Assembly: GCA_000471925.1 (NCBI GenBank)
Contig: CP006667.1
Span: forward strand, 3,658,001-3,722,000
Source: Ralstonia pickettii DTP0602
Lineage (GTDB): Bacteria; Pseudomonadota; Gammaproteobacteria; Burkholderiales; Burkholderiaceae
Reading direction: 5' to 3'
Length of the DNA stretch: 64,000 nt
Shown here: positions 42,910 to 52,898 of the stretch, in pieces
Position numbering within the stretch: the first letter of the stretch is position 1
How the letters are laid out: the number at the start of each line of letters is the position of its first letter
Position numbers and translations under genes: made by a program
The notes under the pieces: generated by a model
What the model was told of the DNA's origin: nothing
What the model saw: the letters and a program-made list of their open reading frames with translations, nothing else
The model's database searches: none

Positions 42910-44162
42910 GCCGATGCGCCTCCGTGCGCGTGATAGACGCGGCCCTGACGCACCACCGTCACCACCGGGTTGCGGCCGAACCAGTAGGCCAGCTCAGCGG
43001 GCGAATCGATGCCCCACAGCGCGAAGTCGGCAACACGCCCCGCTTCAAGCTTGCCGTGCCGGTCGGCCGCGCCCAGCGCGCGCGCTGCGTGCACGGTCAC
43101 GCCGGCCAGTGCTTCGGGCACGGTCAGGCGGAACAGCGTGCAGGCCATATTCATCATCAGCAGCAGCGACGTCACCGGCGACGTGCCCGGGTTGTGGTCG
43201 GTCGAGATCGCCATCGGCACGCCGTACTGGCGCAGCAGCGCGATCGGCGGCAGGTTGGTGTCGCGCAGGAAGTAGTAGGCGCCGGGCAGCAGCACCGCGA
43301 CCGTGCCGGCCTCCGCCATCGCCGCAACGCCGGCTTCATCGAGATGTTCGAGATGATCGGCGGACAAGGCGCGATGGCGCGCGGCCAGTGCGGCTGCGCC
43401 GAGGTTGCTCAGTTGCTCGGCATGCAGCTTGACGCGCAGCCCGTGGCGCGTGGCGGCATCGAAGACGCGTTCGGTCTGGGCGATCGAGAAGCCGATCGAT
43501 TCGCAGAATGCATCGACCGCGTCGACCAGCCCCTCCTCTGCCAGAGCCGGCAGCATGGTGTTGCAGACCAGGTCGATGTAGTCGTCGGCACGGCCCGCGT
43601 ACTCGGGCGGCAAGGCATGCGCGCCGAGGAAGGTGGTGTGGACAGAGACACCGAACTGCTCGCCCAGCCGCCGCGCCACGCGCAGCTGCTTGCGCTCGGC
43701 TTCGAGGCTCAGGCCGTAGCCCGACTTGATCTCGAGCGCGGTCACGCCCTCGGCCAGCAGCGGCTGCAGGCGCGCGGCGGCCTGTGCGAACAGCGTGTCT
43801 TCGTCGGCGGCGCGGGTGGCGCGCACGGTGGAGACGATGCCACCGCCTGCGCGCGCAATTTCTTCGTAGCCGGCGCCCGCAAGGCGCATCGCGAATTCAT
43901 CGGCGCGCTGGCCGCCGTAGACCAGGTGGGTATGGCAGTCGACCAGGCCGGGGGTGATCCAGGCCTCGTTGGCATCATGGCGCGGCAAGCCGCGGTACGC
44001 GTCCGGCATCTCGGCGGCAACGCCGAGCCACGCGACACGTCCCTGCTCGACAACCAGCGCGGCATCGCGGATCGCCTGCGCGGGGTCGGCATCCGGCAGC
44101 AGGTGGCAGTTGTGCCAGACGCCGTCTGCACTGGGGGCGGACGATACAGAGGTCAGCGTCAT
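42906..44162 (-). CDS. hutI: imidazolonepropionase
   Basis: The 418-residue protein has the amidohydrolase metal motif [12 protein letters not shown] near residue 73, the family signature [19 protein letters not shown] near residue 145 split by YGL, and [13 protein letters not shown] near residue 320. It opens the imidazolone ring to formiminoglutamate. Start overlaps the hutD stop and its own stop overlaps the hutF start, so the three are coupled. Confidence 0.94.
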   Translation of the reverse strand: MTLTSVSSAPSADGVWHNCHLLPDADPAQAIRDAALVVEQGRVAWLGVAAEMPDAYRGLPRHDANEAWITPGLVDCHTHLVYGGQRADEFAMRLAGAGYEEIARAGGGIVSTVRATRAADEDTLFAQAAARLQPLLAEGVTALEIKSGYGLSLEAERKQLRVARRLGEQFGVSVHTTFLGAHALPPEYAGRADDYIDLVCNTMLPALAEEGLVDAVDAFCESIGFSIAQTERVFDAATRHGLRVKLHAEQLSNLGAAALAARHRALSADHLEHLDEAGVAAMAEAGTVAVLLPGAYYFLRDTNLPPIALLRQYGVPMAISTDHNPGTSPVTSLLLMMNMACTLFRLTVPEALAGVTVHAARALGAADRHGKLEAGRVADFALWGIDSPAELAYWFGRNPVVTVVRQGRVYHAHGGASA

Positions 44163-44761
44163 TGGCCCGGCTCCGTCTCAAGGGTGACGCAAAGGCACAG
44201 CGCTTCATCACCCACAGGTTCAAACGGTTGCGTCGATGCAGTCCCGGCGGCGCCATATAGCGCCCCTTCGCCTGCCTGCAGCGACAGACTGGCGTCCTGC
44301 GCCTGCCAGGCGCCGCTGACGGCAAACAGGCACACGGTATGGTCGCCGGTGCTGACCGCAAACCCCTGGCGGAAAGCTTCGACACGCGCACGGCACCTGC
44401 CACGGCGCGTCATCACATTGAAGTCGCGCGTCGCGCCATCGAGCAGCGCTGCCTGCAGGCCGGTGTCGCCGGAAAAGGCAAACGGCTCGCCCGGCTGCGC
44501 GAGCCGATGGCTGAAGCTGCCGTCATCGGCGGCAAGCGTCACGCCCGCGCCTTCGAGCAGCACGATCTGGCGGTCGATGCCCGGGAACGGCGAGAACGGG
44601 CCATCCGCTTCGATATCGGCCACGCTCAGCCGCCACACAAAGTCGTCCATGCCGGCGCCGTCCGGCCACACCGCGATCTCGCGCGTGTTGCCGCCGCCGT
44701 TCTTCCAGCGCGTTGGGGCGATCTCATCCAGCGCAAAGCGCTGCGGCAGGGTCGTGCTCAT
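44159..44761 (-). CDS. hutD: HutD-family protein
   Basis: The 200-residue protein starts [29 protein letters not shown] split as in the family pattern (TxWKNGGGxTREI) and has [19 protein letters not shown] near residue 55, typical of the HutD cupin-like fold. HutD is proposed to buffer or sense urocanate levels and helps growth on histidine; enzymatic activity is not established. I chose the ATG at 44761 because it overlaps the hutU stop (ATGA). Confidence 0.9.
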   Translation of the reverse strand: MSTTLPQRFALDEIAPTRWKNGGGNTREIAVWPDGAGMDDFVWRLSVADIEADGPFSPFPGIDRQIVLLEGAGVTLAADDGSFSHRLAQPGEPFAFSGDTGLQAALLDGATRDFNVMTRRGRCRARVEAFRQGFAVSTGDHTVCLFAVSGAWQAQDASLSLQAGEGALYGAAGTASTQPFEPVGDEALCLCVTLETEPGQ

Positions 44762-46458
44762 AAGCCCTTCACCATCGGCAGGTTGAGGCCCTTCTCGTGC
44801 GCGCATTCGATGGCCACTTCATAGCCCGCGTCCGCATGACGCATCACGCCGGTGGCCGGATCGTTCCACAGCACGCGTTCGATGCGCTTGGCAGCGGCGT
44901 CGGTGCCGTCGCACACGATCACAACGCCCGAATGCTGCGAGAAGCCCATGCCAACGCCGCCACCGTGATGCAGGCTGACCCACGTGGCACCGCCAGCGGT
45001 GTTCAGCAGCGCGTTCAGCAGCGGCCAGTCGGAAACCGCATCCGAGCCGTCGCGCATCGCTTCGGTCTCGCGGTTGGGCGAAGCCACCGAGCCGCAGTCC
45101 AGGTGGTCGCGGCCGATCACTACCGGCGCCTTCAGCTCACCGGACTTCACCATCTCGTTGAAGGCCAGGCCGGCGCGGTGGCGCTCGTCCAGCCCCACCC
45201 AGCAGATGCGCGCCGGCAGGCCCTGGAAGGCGATGCGGTCATGCGCCATGTCGAGCCAGCGGTGCAGGTGCTTGTCCTCGGGGAACAGCTCCTTCATCTT
45301 GGCGTCGGTCTTGTAGATATCCTCCGGGTCGCCCGACAGCGCCACCCAGCGGAACGGGCCCTTGCCGCGGCAGAACAGCGGGCGGATATAGGCCGGCACG
45401 AAACCCGGGAAATCGAAGGCATTCTTCACGCCCTCGTCGAACGCGACCTGGCGAATGTTATTGCCGTAGTCGACCGTCGGCACGCCCATCTTCTGGAAGT
45501 CGAGCATGGCCTGCACGTGCTTGACGATCGACGGACGCGCTGCGGCTTCCACCGACTTGGGATCCTGCTTGCGCGCTTGCTCCCACTGCTCGACGGTCCA
45601 GCCTTCCGGCAGGTAGCCATTGACCAGGTCATGCGCAGAGGTCTGGTCGGTGACGATATCCGGGCGCATGCCGCCGGCCTGCGCGCGCTTGACCAGTTCA
45701 GGGACGATCTCGGCGGCGTTGCCGAGCAGGCCGACCGAGATCGCTTCCTTCTTCTGCGTGGCTTCGGCAATCATCGCCAGCGCTTCGTCGAGCGTGGTGG
45801 CCTTCTTGTCGACGTAGCGCGTGCGCAGGCGGAAGTCGATACGCGACTCCTGGCATTCGATCGCCAGCACGCAGGCGCCGGCGAGCACACCCGCCAGCGG
45901 CTGCGCACCGCCCATGCCGCCCAGGCCCGCGGTCAGGATCCACTTGCCCGACAGGTCGCCGTTGTAGTGCTGGCGGCCTGCCTCGACAAAGGTCTCATAG
46001 GTGCCCTGCACGATGCCCTGCGTGCCGATGTAGATCCACGAGCCCGCGGTCATCTGCCCGTACATCATCAGGCCGGCGCGGTCCAGTTCGTTGAATTTGT
46101 CCCAGTTGGCCCAGTGCGGCACCAGGTTGGAGTTGGCGATCAGCACGCGCGGCGCGTCGACATGCGTGCGGAACACGCCGACCGGCTTGCCCGACTGCAC
46201 CAGCAGCGATTCGTCCTCGCCCAGGCGGCGCAGGCTGTCCAGGATCGCGTCGAAGCATTCCCAGTTGCGCGCGGCCTTGCCGATGCCGCCGTACACCACC
46301 AGGTCCTGCGGGCGCTCGGCCACGTCGGGATCGAGGTTGTTCTGGATCATGCGGTAGGCGGCTTCGATCAGCCAGTTCTTGCAGTGCAGCTGGCTGCCGC
46401 GCGGGGCACGGATTTCGCGCTGGCCGCGCTGGATGAATTGGTTTTCGTTGGCGTTCAT
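44758..46458 (-). CDS. hutU: urocanate hydratase
   Basis: The 566-residue protein matches the urocanase length and has [11 protein letters not shown] near residue 56, QGTYETF near 150, [15 protein letters not shown] near 173 (NAD site) and [18 protein letters not shown] with the conserved active-site cysteine near 412. It adds water to urocanate. Its ATG lies 36 bases after the hutH stop with an AGGAG-type site between. Confidence 0.95.
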   Translation of the reverse strand: MNANENQFIQRGQREIRAPRGSQLHCKNWLIEAAYRMIQNNLDPDVAERPQDLVVYGGIGKAARNWECFDAILDSLRRLGEDESLLVQSGKPVGVFRTHVDAPRVLIANSNLVPHWANWDKFNELDRAGLMMYGQMTAGSWIYIGTQGIVQGTYETFVEAGRQHYNGDLSGKWILTAGLGGMGGAQPLAGVLAGACVLAIECQESRIDFRLRTRYVDKKATTLDEALAMIAEATQKKEAISVGLLGNAAEIVPELVKRAQAGGMRPDIVTDQTSAHDLVNGYLPEGWTVEQWEQARKQDPKSVEAAARPSIVKHVQAMLDFQKMGVPTVDYGNNIRQVAFDEGVKNAFDFPGFVPAYIRPLFCRGKGPFRWVALSGDPEDIYKTDAKMKELFPEDKHLHRWLDMAHDRIAFQGLPARICWVGLDERHRAGLAFNEMVKSGELKAPVVIGRDHLDCGSVASPNRETEAMRDGSDAVSDWPLLNALLNTAGGATWVSLHHGGGVGMGFSQHSGVVIVCDGTDAAAKRIERVLWNDPATGVMRHADAGYEVAIECAHEKGLNLPMVKGL

Positions 46459-46494
46459 GTCTTGTTCTCCTGCTGCGTGTCTGCTCTTGCTGGG

Positions 46495-48084
46495 TCAGTT
46501 GCGGTCGCATTCCGACAGGTTGGTCGGCAGGATCGCGCGCACGGCGTCGGGCCAGCCCGCACCGGCATCGCCCTGCACCACCCATTGCTTCATCGCTTCG
46601 ATATCCGGCGCCAGGTAGCGGTCGCCTTCCACGAAGTCCACGCGCGCGCGGATGCGGGCCAGTTCGGTTTCCACCAGCGGCGACGACTTCAGCGGACGAT
46701 GGAATTCGATGCCCTGTGCGGCCGCCATCGCTTCGATGCCGACCACCACCGCGGTATTGGCCGCCATCTCGCCCAGCCGGCGCGCACCGTAGGTAGCCAT
46801 CGACACATGGTCTTCCTGGTTGGCCGACGTCGGCAGGCTGTCGACGCTGGACGGATGCGCCAGCGACTTGTTCTCGGAAGCCAGCGCGGCTGCGGTCACC
46901 TGCGCGATCATGAAGCCCGAGTTCAACCCGCCCTCGCGCACCAGGAACGGCGGCAAGCCCGACAGCCCGGTATCGAGCAGCAGCGCCAGCCGGCGCTCGG
47001 AAATCGCGCCGATCTCGGCGATCGCCAGCGCGATGATGTCGGCGGCAAACGCCACCGGCTCGGCGTGGAAATTGCCGCCGGAGACCACATCGCCCTGCTC
47101 CGGGAACACCAGCGGGTTGTCCGACGCGGCATTGGCCTCGATCTGCAGGATGCGCGCGGCGTGCTGCAGGTTGTCCAGGCACGCGCCCATCACCTGCGGC
47201 TGGCAGCGGATCGAGTACGGGTCCTGCACGCGGCCGCAGGCCTTGTGCGAATCGACGATCTCGCTGCCGTCGAGCATCGCGCGCACGGCGCCGGCCACGG
47301 CGATCTGGCCAGCCTGGCCGCGGGCTTCATGGATACGGGCATCGAACGGCTTGACCGAGCCCTTGATCGCTTCCAGCGACAGCGCACCTGCCACCAGCCC
47401 GGCGGCAAACGCGTCTTCGGCGCCGAACAGGCCGGCCAGCGCCAGTGCGGTCGACACCTGGGTGCCGTTGAGCAATGCCAGGCCTTCCTTCGGGCCAAGT
47501 TCAAATGCTTTCAGGCCGGCATGGGCCAGGCCCTCTGCAGCCGGCACGCGCTTGCCGTCGACCAGCACATCGCCCACGCCGATCAGCGTGCACGACATAT
47601 GCGCCAGCGGAGCCAGGTCGCCGGAGGCGCCCACCGAGCCCTTGGCCGGGATGCACGGCGTCACGCCGTGGTTCACCAGCGCCAGCAGCGCCTCGATCAG
47701 TTCCGGCCGCACGCCCGAGTGGCCGCGCGCCAGGCTGACCGCCTTGGTCGCCAGGATCAGGCGCACGGTGTCCTCGGCCAGGTCGGGGCCTGTGCCGACG
47801 CTGTGCGACAGCACCAGGTTGCGCTGCAGCTGGGCCAGCTTGTCGTGCGGGATGCGGCTCTGCGCCAGCTTGCCGAAGCCGGTGTTGATGCCGTAGACCA
47901 CGGCGTCGGCGTCGATGATGTCCTGCACCGTGGCCTGCGCGGCGCGCACGCCCGCCCAGGCGGATTCGGCCATCTCCAGGCGCACTTCGCCACGGTAGAT
48001 GCGGCGCAGGTCGGCCAGGGTGACATGGCCCGGCTGCAGGGTCAGCAGCGGGCGGGAAGCTTGGTCGTGTTGGCTGGCGCTCAT
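46495..48084 (-). CDS. hutH: histidine ammonia-lyase
   Basis: The 529-residue protein has the MIO-forming ASG in [14 protein letters not shown] near residue 148, [10 protein letters not shown] near 63 and the QEDHVSM motif near 428. It deaminates histidine to urocanate, the first step and the source of the inducer of HutC. The gene starts 63 bases after the hutC stop, and that gap holds a HutC-like palindrome. Confidence 0.95.
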   Translation of the reverse strand: MSASQHDQASRPLLTLQPGHVTLADLRRIYRGEVRLEMAESAWAGVRAAQATVQDIIDADAVVYGINTGFGKLAQSRIPHDKLAQLQRNLVLSHSVGTGPDLAEDTVRLILATKAVSLARGHSGVRPELIEALLALVNHGVTPCIPAKGSVGASGDLAPLAHMSCTLIGVGDVLVDGKRVPAAEGLAHAGLKAFELGPKEGLALLNGTQVSTALALAGLFGAEDAFAAGLVAGALSLEAIKGSVKPFDARIHEARGQAGQIAVAGAVRAMLDGSEIVDSHKACGRVQDPYSIRCQPQVMGACLDNLQHAARILQIEANAASDNPLVFPEQGDVVSGGNFHAEPVAFAADIIALAIAEIGAISERRLALLLDTGLSGLPPFLVREGGLNSGFMIAQVTAAALASENKSLAHPSSVDSLPTSANQEDHVSMATYGARRLGEMAANTAVVVGIEAMAAAQGIEFHRPLKSSPLVETELARIRARVDFVEGDRYLAPDIEAMKQWVVQGDAGAGWPDAVRAILPTNLSECDRN

Positions 48085-48085
48085 T

Positions 48086-48105
48086 TGTATGTTCCTGTCT
48101 ATACA
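48086..48105. promoter_or_regulatory. HutC-like operator before hutH
   Basis: On the minus strand the site reads TGTATAGACAGGAACATACA, an inverted repeat TGTAT-N10-ATACA; its first ten bases nearly match TGTA-N2-TACA. It starts 21 bases upstream of the hutH ATG and would overlap a -10 (TATAGA) and the ribosome site, so repression is easily explained. Confidence 0.6.
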
Positions 48106-48147
48106 GCTTAAGGTAAAAATTGAACCATGGGCTGATCCGTCGGGGAA

Positions 48148-48906
48148 TCAGCCGAAAGCGGGATTGCCGTCGGCGCGGAAGCGGCTGCCGAGGCGGTAGC
48201 GGTTGCCCGGATGCAGGCACCGCACGAAAGTCACCGGCACGCCGTTGGTCCAGGTGCGGCGCGTCAGCATCAGGCAAGGTTGCGTGGGCGGCATTTCCAG
48301 TTGCGCGGCCTGCTCGGGGGTGGCGGCGATCGCATCGACCACATGCTCTACCTGATCGTAGGGCACATGGCGCAACAGGTACTCGCCGGGCTGGGTCTGG
48401 CTGAAATCCTGGCCGATAAAGTCCGGCGCCACGCGCGGATTGACGTAGCGGTCTTCCAGCTGCACCGGCACGCCGTCCTCGCGATGCACGCAGACGGAGT
48501 GGTACACCGATTCGCCGGTGCGCAGCTCCAGCGCGGCGGCCACCTCGATCGACGCCGAGACGCGCTCCACCAGGATCACGTCGCAGGCATAGTCATGCCC
48601 GCGCATGCGGATCTCGTCCTGCAGGTTGACCACGCTCAGCAGCGTGGACTGCGGCTTGTGCTCGGCGACGAAGGTGCCCACGCCGGCCACGCGCACCACC
48701 CGGCCCTGCTCCGACAGCTCGCGCAGTGCCCGGTTGACGGTCATGCGCGAGACGCCGAAGCGGTTCACCAGCTCCTGCTCCGACGGCACCCGGTCGCCCG
48801 GCTGCCACGCGCCGCTCTGGATCTGGCGGGCGATGTACTCCTTGACCTGCTGGTAGAGCGCGGTGGGAGACGAAGGAGCGGAAGTAGGGCCTACTGCGTG
48901 GTTCAT
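48148..48906 (-). CDS. hutC: GntR-family histidine utilisation repressor
   Basis: The 252-residue protein has a GntR winged helix (ALYQQVKEYIARQIQSGAW split over residues 17-35; RVPSEQELVNRFGVSRMTVNRAL) and a UTRA effector domain from about 95, ending MLTRRTWTNGVPVTFVRCLHPGNRYRLGSRF-like, the HutC signature. Urocanate relieves HutC repression in known systems. It is cotranscribed after the ABC transporter genes and before hutH, so it probably controls both promoters, including its own. Confidence 0.93.
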   Translation of the reverse strand: MNHAVGPTSAPSSPTALYQQVKEYIARQIQSGAWQPGDRVPSEQELVNRFGVSRMTVNRALRELSEQGRVVRVAGVGTFVAEHKPQSTLLSVVNLQDEIRMRGHDYACDVILVERVSASIEVAAALELRTGESVYHSVCVHREDGVPVQLEDRYVNPRVAPDFIGQDFSQTQPGEYLLRHVPYDQVEHVVDAIAATPEQAAQLEMPPTQPCLMLTRRTWTNGVPVTFVRCLHPGNRYRLGSRFRADGNPAFG

Positions 48907-48912
48907 GTTGTT

Positions 48913-49692
48913 TCAGTGCTCGGCCGCGGCCATGGCCTCGGCGCGGATCTCTTCCGTCAGGCGCGCCTTGAGCGCGGAAAACTCGGGAGAGGTCTTGATC
49001 GTGTAATGGCGCGGATGCGGGAAATCCACCGCGATCTCGCTCTTGATCCGACCCGGCCTGGCGGAAAAAACCGCCACCCGGTTGGCCATGAAGATGGCCT
49101 CGTCGATATCGTGGGTCACGAATAATACCGTCTTGCGCGAGGCTTCCCAGATGCCGAGCAGCAACTCCTGCATCAGCACGCGGGTCTGGTTGTCGAGCGC
49201 GCCGAAGGGCTCGTCGAGCAGCAGGATCTTGGGATCGTTGGCCAGCGCCCGCGCGATCGCGGTGCGCTGCTGCATGCCGCCAGAGAGCTGTTTCGGGTAG
49301 TGGTGCTCGAAGCCGCGCAGGCCGACGCGCTGCATGAAGAAGTCGCTGCGCTCCTTCTGCTCGGCCGCGCTCATGCCGCGCTCGCGCAGGCCGAAGCGCA
49401 CGTTCTGCTCGATCGTCAGCCAGGGAAACAGCGTGTACGACTGGAACACCATGCCGCGGTCGGCGCCGGGGGCGGACACTGGCTGGCCGTCCAGCAGCAC
49501 GCGGCCGCTGGAGGGGGTGTCAAGCCCCGCGACGATGCGCAGCAGCGTGGACTTGCCGCAGCCCGAAGGCCCGAGGATGGTGACGAAGTCGTTGTCGCGG
49601 ACCTCGAAGTCGACCGGCTGCAGCGCCAGGGTCTGGCCACCGCGCGGGTTGGCGAAGGTGCGCGAGACCTGCTGGATGGACAGTGCGCTCAT
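48913..49692 (-). CDS. ABC transporter ATPase, NitT/TauT type
   Basis: The 259-residue protein has Walker A LGPSGCGKSTLLR near residue 40, Q-loop VFQSYTLFPW, signature LSGGMQQRTAIARAL near 135 and Walker B ILLLDEPFGALD near 160. The start MSALSIQ at 49692 overlaps the permease stop (ATGA). It powers the permease and binding protein upstream; its gene ends 6 bases before hutC, which links this transporter to histidine use. Confidence 0.92.
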   Translation of the reverse strand: MSALSIQQVSRTFANPRGGQTLALQPVDFEVRDNDFVTILGPSGCGKSTLLRIVAGLDTPSSGRVLLDGQPVSAPGADRGMVFQSYTLFPWLTIEQNVRFGLRERGMSAAEQKERSDFFMQRVGLRGFEHHYPKQLSGGMQQRTAIARALANDPKILLLDEPFGALDNQTRVLMQELLLGIWEASRKTVLFVTHDIDEAIFMANRVAVFSARPGRIKSEIAVDFPHPRHYTIKTSPEFSALKARLTEEIRAEAMAAAEH

Positions 49693-50558
49693 TGGATCGA
49701 ACTCCACGGGAACAGGCGCTGGTTGGCGCGCTTGAAGACAAGGTCGGAGACCAGCCCGATGCAGCCGATCACGATGATGCCGAAGATGATCTGCCCGGTA
49801 TTGAGCAGCGCCTGGCTGTCGGTGATCATGTGGCCGATGCCGGATGACGAGCCGATCAGCTCGGCCACGATCACGTAGGTCCAGGCCCAGCCCAGCACCA
49901 GCCGCAGGATCTCGGCGATCTCTGGCGCCGCCCCGGGGATCAGCACGCGCCGCACGATGCCGGCGCTGTTGGCGCCCAGCGTGTAGGCCGCCTCGACCAG
50001 GTCCTTGCGCGCGCCGCCGACGGCCACCGCCACCATCAGCACGATCTGGAAGAACGAGCCGATAAAGATCACCAGCAACTTCTGGGTCTCACCGATGCCG
50101 GCCCACAGGATCAGCAGCGGGATAAAGGCAGACGCGGGCAGGTAGCGGCAGAAAGACACGAAGGGCTCGAAGAACGCCTCGGCCGCCTTGTACGAGCCCA
50201 TGAAGATGCCCAGCGGCACGGCCAGCACCGCGGCCAGCACGAAGCCGCCGACCACGCGCCAGACGGTCATGCCGATGTCGCCGATGAAGTTGTGCTCGGT
50301 GAAAAGGATGAAGCCCTCCTTGGCCATCGTCATCGGATCGGCCAGGAACGTGCGCGGCACAAAGCCGCCCAGCGTGACCGCGGCCCAGATGCCGAAGAAC
50401 AGCACAAAGAAAGACAGGCCGAGGATCCAGCGCGTGTTCGGCGACACCGGGACCAGCGGGGCCAGCCACGGATGGCGCCGGCGCGCGGGCGCCTCGGCGG
50501 AGCCGCCGGCGGCCACCGCGGCCGCCGGGGCAGATGAACCAATTCGGGCTTGCGTCAT
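49689..50558 (-). CDS. ABC transporter permease, NitT/TauT type
   Basis: The 289-residue protein has an Ala-rich cytoplasmic start, then about six membrane spans and the EAA-type loop EAAYTLGANSAGIVRRVLIPGAAPEI near residue 195 that docks the ATPase. It is the membrane part of an importer for a small anionic or heterocyclic compound; given the hut context, urocanate, histidine or a related imidazole is possible. That substrate is inference. Confidence 0.9.
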   Translation of the reverse strand: MTQARIGSSAPAAAVAAGGSAEAPARRRHPWLAPLVPVSPNTRWILGLSFFVLFFGIWAAVTLGGFVPRTFLADPMTMAKEGFILFTEHNFIGDIGMTVWRVVGGFVLAAVLAVPLGIFMGSYKAAEAFFEPFVSFCRYLPASAFIPLLILWAGIGETQKLLVIFIGSFFQIVLMVAVAVGGARKDLVEAAYTLGANSAGIVRRVLIPGAAPEIAEILRLVLGWAWTYVIVAELIGSSSGIGHMITDSQALLNTGQIIFGIIVIGCIGLVSDLVFKRANQRLFPWSSIQ

Positions 50559-50585
50559 GACGTCACGCCTCCTGAAAACTGCGGG

Positions 50586-51569
50586 TTACTTGAGGAAACG
50601 CGCGTCGTACAGCGTCGTCACGTCCGGCACCTGGCGGATCACGCCGATGTCGAGCAGCACCGCCGCCGCTTCCTTGCTGAAGCTGGCGAGCTCTCCGGAG
50701 AAGAACTTCTTGTTGGCCTCACGGTCCTGCCAACGCAGGTAGGCGGCCGACTTGGCGAACTGCTCGCCGGTCTGCTTGACCGCGGCGCCCATGATCTCGT
50801 TGGCCTTCTCGGGATCCTTGCGGATCATCTCCAGCGCCTCGAAGTAGCTGTCGACCAGAGCCTGCGCCGCCTTCGGGTTCTCCTTGAGCCACTTCGGCGC
50901 GCAGCCGAGCGTATCGGTCACCATCGGGTAGTCGAGCGTGGTCGCCAGGATCTTGCCCTTGTCCGGGTTCTGGCGCACCGTCGACAGGTACGGCTCATAG
51001 GTCATGGCGCCGTCGTTCTGGCCGGCCACGAAGGCCTGCGCGGCCGCCTGCGGCGACAGCGTGGTGGTCTTCACGTCCTTGAGCGTCATGCCGTTCTTCT
51101 TCAGCATCCAGGCCAGGCCGAAGTACGGCGCGGTACCCGGCGCATCGACACCGATGGTCTTGCCCTTCAGGTCGGCAAAGCTCTTCACGTCGGTGCGCAC
51201 GGCCAGGCCGTCGGCACCGTAGGACTTGTCCAGCTGCACGATCTGGGTGATCGGCACGCCGTTGGCGTTCCAGGCCACGTGGGTCTCGACCGTGGTGGCC
51301 GCGCACTGGATCGCACCCGAGGCCAGCGCCAGGTGGCGGTCCTTCTGCGGGATCATCTTGATGTCGACTTCCACGCCGTTCTTCTTGAAGATGCCGGCCT
51401 TGTCGGCCAGCGTCAGCGGCGCGAAGCCGGTCCAGCCGCTCATGCCGAGCGTCACTTTGGTGGTCTGGGCGTGCGCGGTGCCGCCCGCGGCCACCACCGC
51501 GAACAGCATCGCGGCCCCAACTGCCATCCGACCGCGGATCCTGCTGTGAATGCGGCTCTGAATCCTCAT
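50586..51569 (-). CDS. NitT/TauT-type periplasmic binding protein linked to hut genes
   Basis: The 327-residue protein has a signal peptide (core AVGAAMLFAVVAAGG, cut after AHA near residue 34) and an NMT1/SsuA-like fold: TLGMSGWTGFAPLTLADKAGIF near 41, CAATTVETHVAW, GKTIGVDAPGTAPYFGLAW near 140. AAAGGAG precedes the chosen ATG at 51569. It heads a unit of transporter genes then hutC and the hut enzymes. Its promoter spacer is filled by a perfect HutC-type palindrome. Confidence 0.9.
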   Translation of the reverse strand: MRIQSRIHSRIRGRMAVGAAMLFAVVAAGGTAHAQTTKVTLGMSGWTGFAPLTLADKAGIFKKNGVEVDIKMIPQKDRHLALASGAIQCAATTVETHVAWNANGVPITQIVQLDKSYGADGLAVRTDVKSFADLKGKTIGVDAPGTAPYFGLAWMLKKNGMTLKDVKTTTLSPQAAAQAFVAGQNDGAMTYEPYLSTVRQNPDKGKILATTLDYPMVTDTLGCAPKWLKENPKAAQALVDSYFEALEMIRKDPEKANEIMGAAVKQTGEQFAKSAAYLRWQDREANKKFFSGELASFSKEAAAVLLDIGVIRQVPDVTTLYDARFLK

Positions 51570-51634
51570 CTGTACGCTCCTTTGGTGTATCCGTCGACGG
51601 CAGGCCATACCTGTGGCCGCGCTCGTTTTCTGGC

Positions 51635-51663
51635 ATTAAACAATACCTGTATATACAAGTCAA
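51635..51663 (-). promoter_or_regulatory. promoter with HutC-like operator for the transporter-hutC unit
   Basis: On the minus strand TTGACT (51658-51663) and TTTAAT (51635-51640) are 17 bases apart. The perfect palindrome TGTATATACA (51648-51657) fits TGTA-N2-TACA and sits in the spacer directly after the -35 box. A related TGTATAGACA is at 51803-51812, about 150 bases upstream. The rest of the gap 51570-51890 shows no gene. Confidence 0.75.
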
Positions 51664-51890
51664 TGTAGTACTTCCACCGAGCCAATCGATACAAAATCGC
51701 CTTGAAAGGCGCTTTATTTCGAGGATCCGTCAACGATGGTGGCACCACGTCGGTTCAGACGGACCGCCACCAGGCACCAGGCCGGGGCGATCCATGTGCC
51801 GCTGTATAGACAGGGACAAAGTGACGCAAGTGGACAGCAAGCCCCGTGCCAGCAGGAAGACCTTCCAGCAGGGCGCAGCCGCGGGCGCGG

Positions 51891-52889
51891 TCAGGCGTCG
51901 AAGAAGGAAGCGACGGTGGGATAGCGCAGCCGCAGGCGTAGCTCGCGTTTCAGGCGGCGATTGTCGAGCCGGCGCGATTCGCTCATAAAGCTCAGCAGCG
52001 TCGGCTCGATCACTTCACGCGCTTGCCCGCGCGTGATGCGGGGCGGGCGCGGCAGGCCACGGCGGTCGGCTACCAGGTCGAAGTAGTCGGCCATGCGCAG
52101 CTCGGTGTCGTCGCTGGCGTGGACCACGCGCTGCGGGCGGCCGCGGAACAGCGCGGCGACCATGGTGCGCGCCAGGTCGTCGGCGTGGATATGGCTGGTG
52201 TAGACGTCGTCCTGAGGCACCAGCGCCGGCGTGCCGCGTTGCAGCCGCGCCACCGGCAGGCGGTCCGCCGCATAGATACCGGGGATGCGGACGATGCTGG
52301 TGCGCCAGCCGGCGTCGCGGCCTAACGCGCGCACCGACTGCTCGGCGGCCACGCGGCGGCGCGCACGCGCGGTCTGGGGCCGCACGGCGTGGAATTCGGA
52401 TACCCGCGCGCCCTGGCGGTCACCATAGACGCCGGAAGTGCTGGCGTAGACAAACGCAGCGCGGGGCGGGGCCCGGTCGGGTAGAATGGCGGGCTCGCCG
52501 GCAAGCGTGCCCGCAGGTTTCCTGGCCCGGCGCCAGGCCGTGCGGCGCAAGGCGGCGAGCAGTGCACGCGTGCGCGGATCGCCCTCGCCCTGCCCGGGCG
52601 GCGGCGCCAGGTCCAGCACCTGCGTGGCCAGCCCGCCCAGCCGCGCGAGCGTAGCGGGCCGGTCCAGGTCCGCCACCAGCGGCACCGCGCCGGCGGCGCG
52701 CAGTTCGGCGCGGCGCGCCGGCTGCGAGGTCACGGCAAACACGCGCATGCGCGACGACAGGATTCGCAGGCAGCGCGTCCCCACATCCCCGCAGCCAACG
52801 ATCAACAGGCGCGGACGGCCCAGCCGGCGGCCAGGTGCCGGGAGAAGTGGGAGGCGCGAGGGCTGCAGCATCGACTGAATTTGGCTCAT
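51891..52889 (-). CDS. NAD(P)-binding SDR/epimerase-like protein
   Basis: The 332-residue protein has the Rossmann motif LLIVGCGDVGTRCLRI near residue 29, FVYASTSGVYGDRQG near 150 (the extended-SDR YxxxK region is altered to SGVYGDRQG) and SHIHADDLARTMVAAL near 245. It resembles YeeZ/NAD-dependent epimerase proteins of unknown substrate. Start at 52889 gives a normal N-terminus; the longer open frame upstream is antisense to the reductase gene. It is divergent from that gene with only 9 bases between start codons. Confidence 0.8.
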   Translation of the reverse strand: MSQIQSMLQPSRLPLLPAPGRRLGRPRLLIVGCGDVGTRCLRILSSRMRVFAVTSQPARRAELRAAGAVPLVADLDRPATLARLGGLATQVLDLAPPPGQGEGDPRTRALLAALRRTAWRRARKPAGTLAGEPAILPDRAPPRAAFVYASTSGVYGDRQGARVSEFHAVRPQTARARRRVAAEQSVRALGRDAGWRTSIVRIPGIYAADRLPVARLQRGTPALVPQDDVYTSHIHADDLARTMVAALFRGRPQRVVHASDDTELRMADYFDLVADRRGLPRPPRITRGQAREVIEPTLLSFMSESRRLDNRRLKRELRLRLRYPTVASFFDA

Positions 52890-52898
52890 AGACCGATT

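Noticed and set aside
44797..48111. 1104-codon open frame on the plus strand
   Set aside because: It is the antisense shadow of hutU and hutH in GC-rich DNA; the translation is rich in Gln, Arg and His with no family pattern, while the minus strand encodes two complete enzymes.
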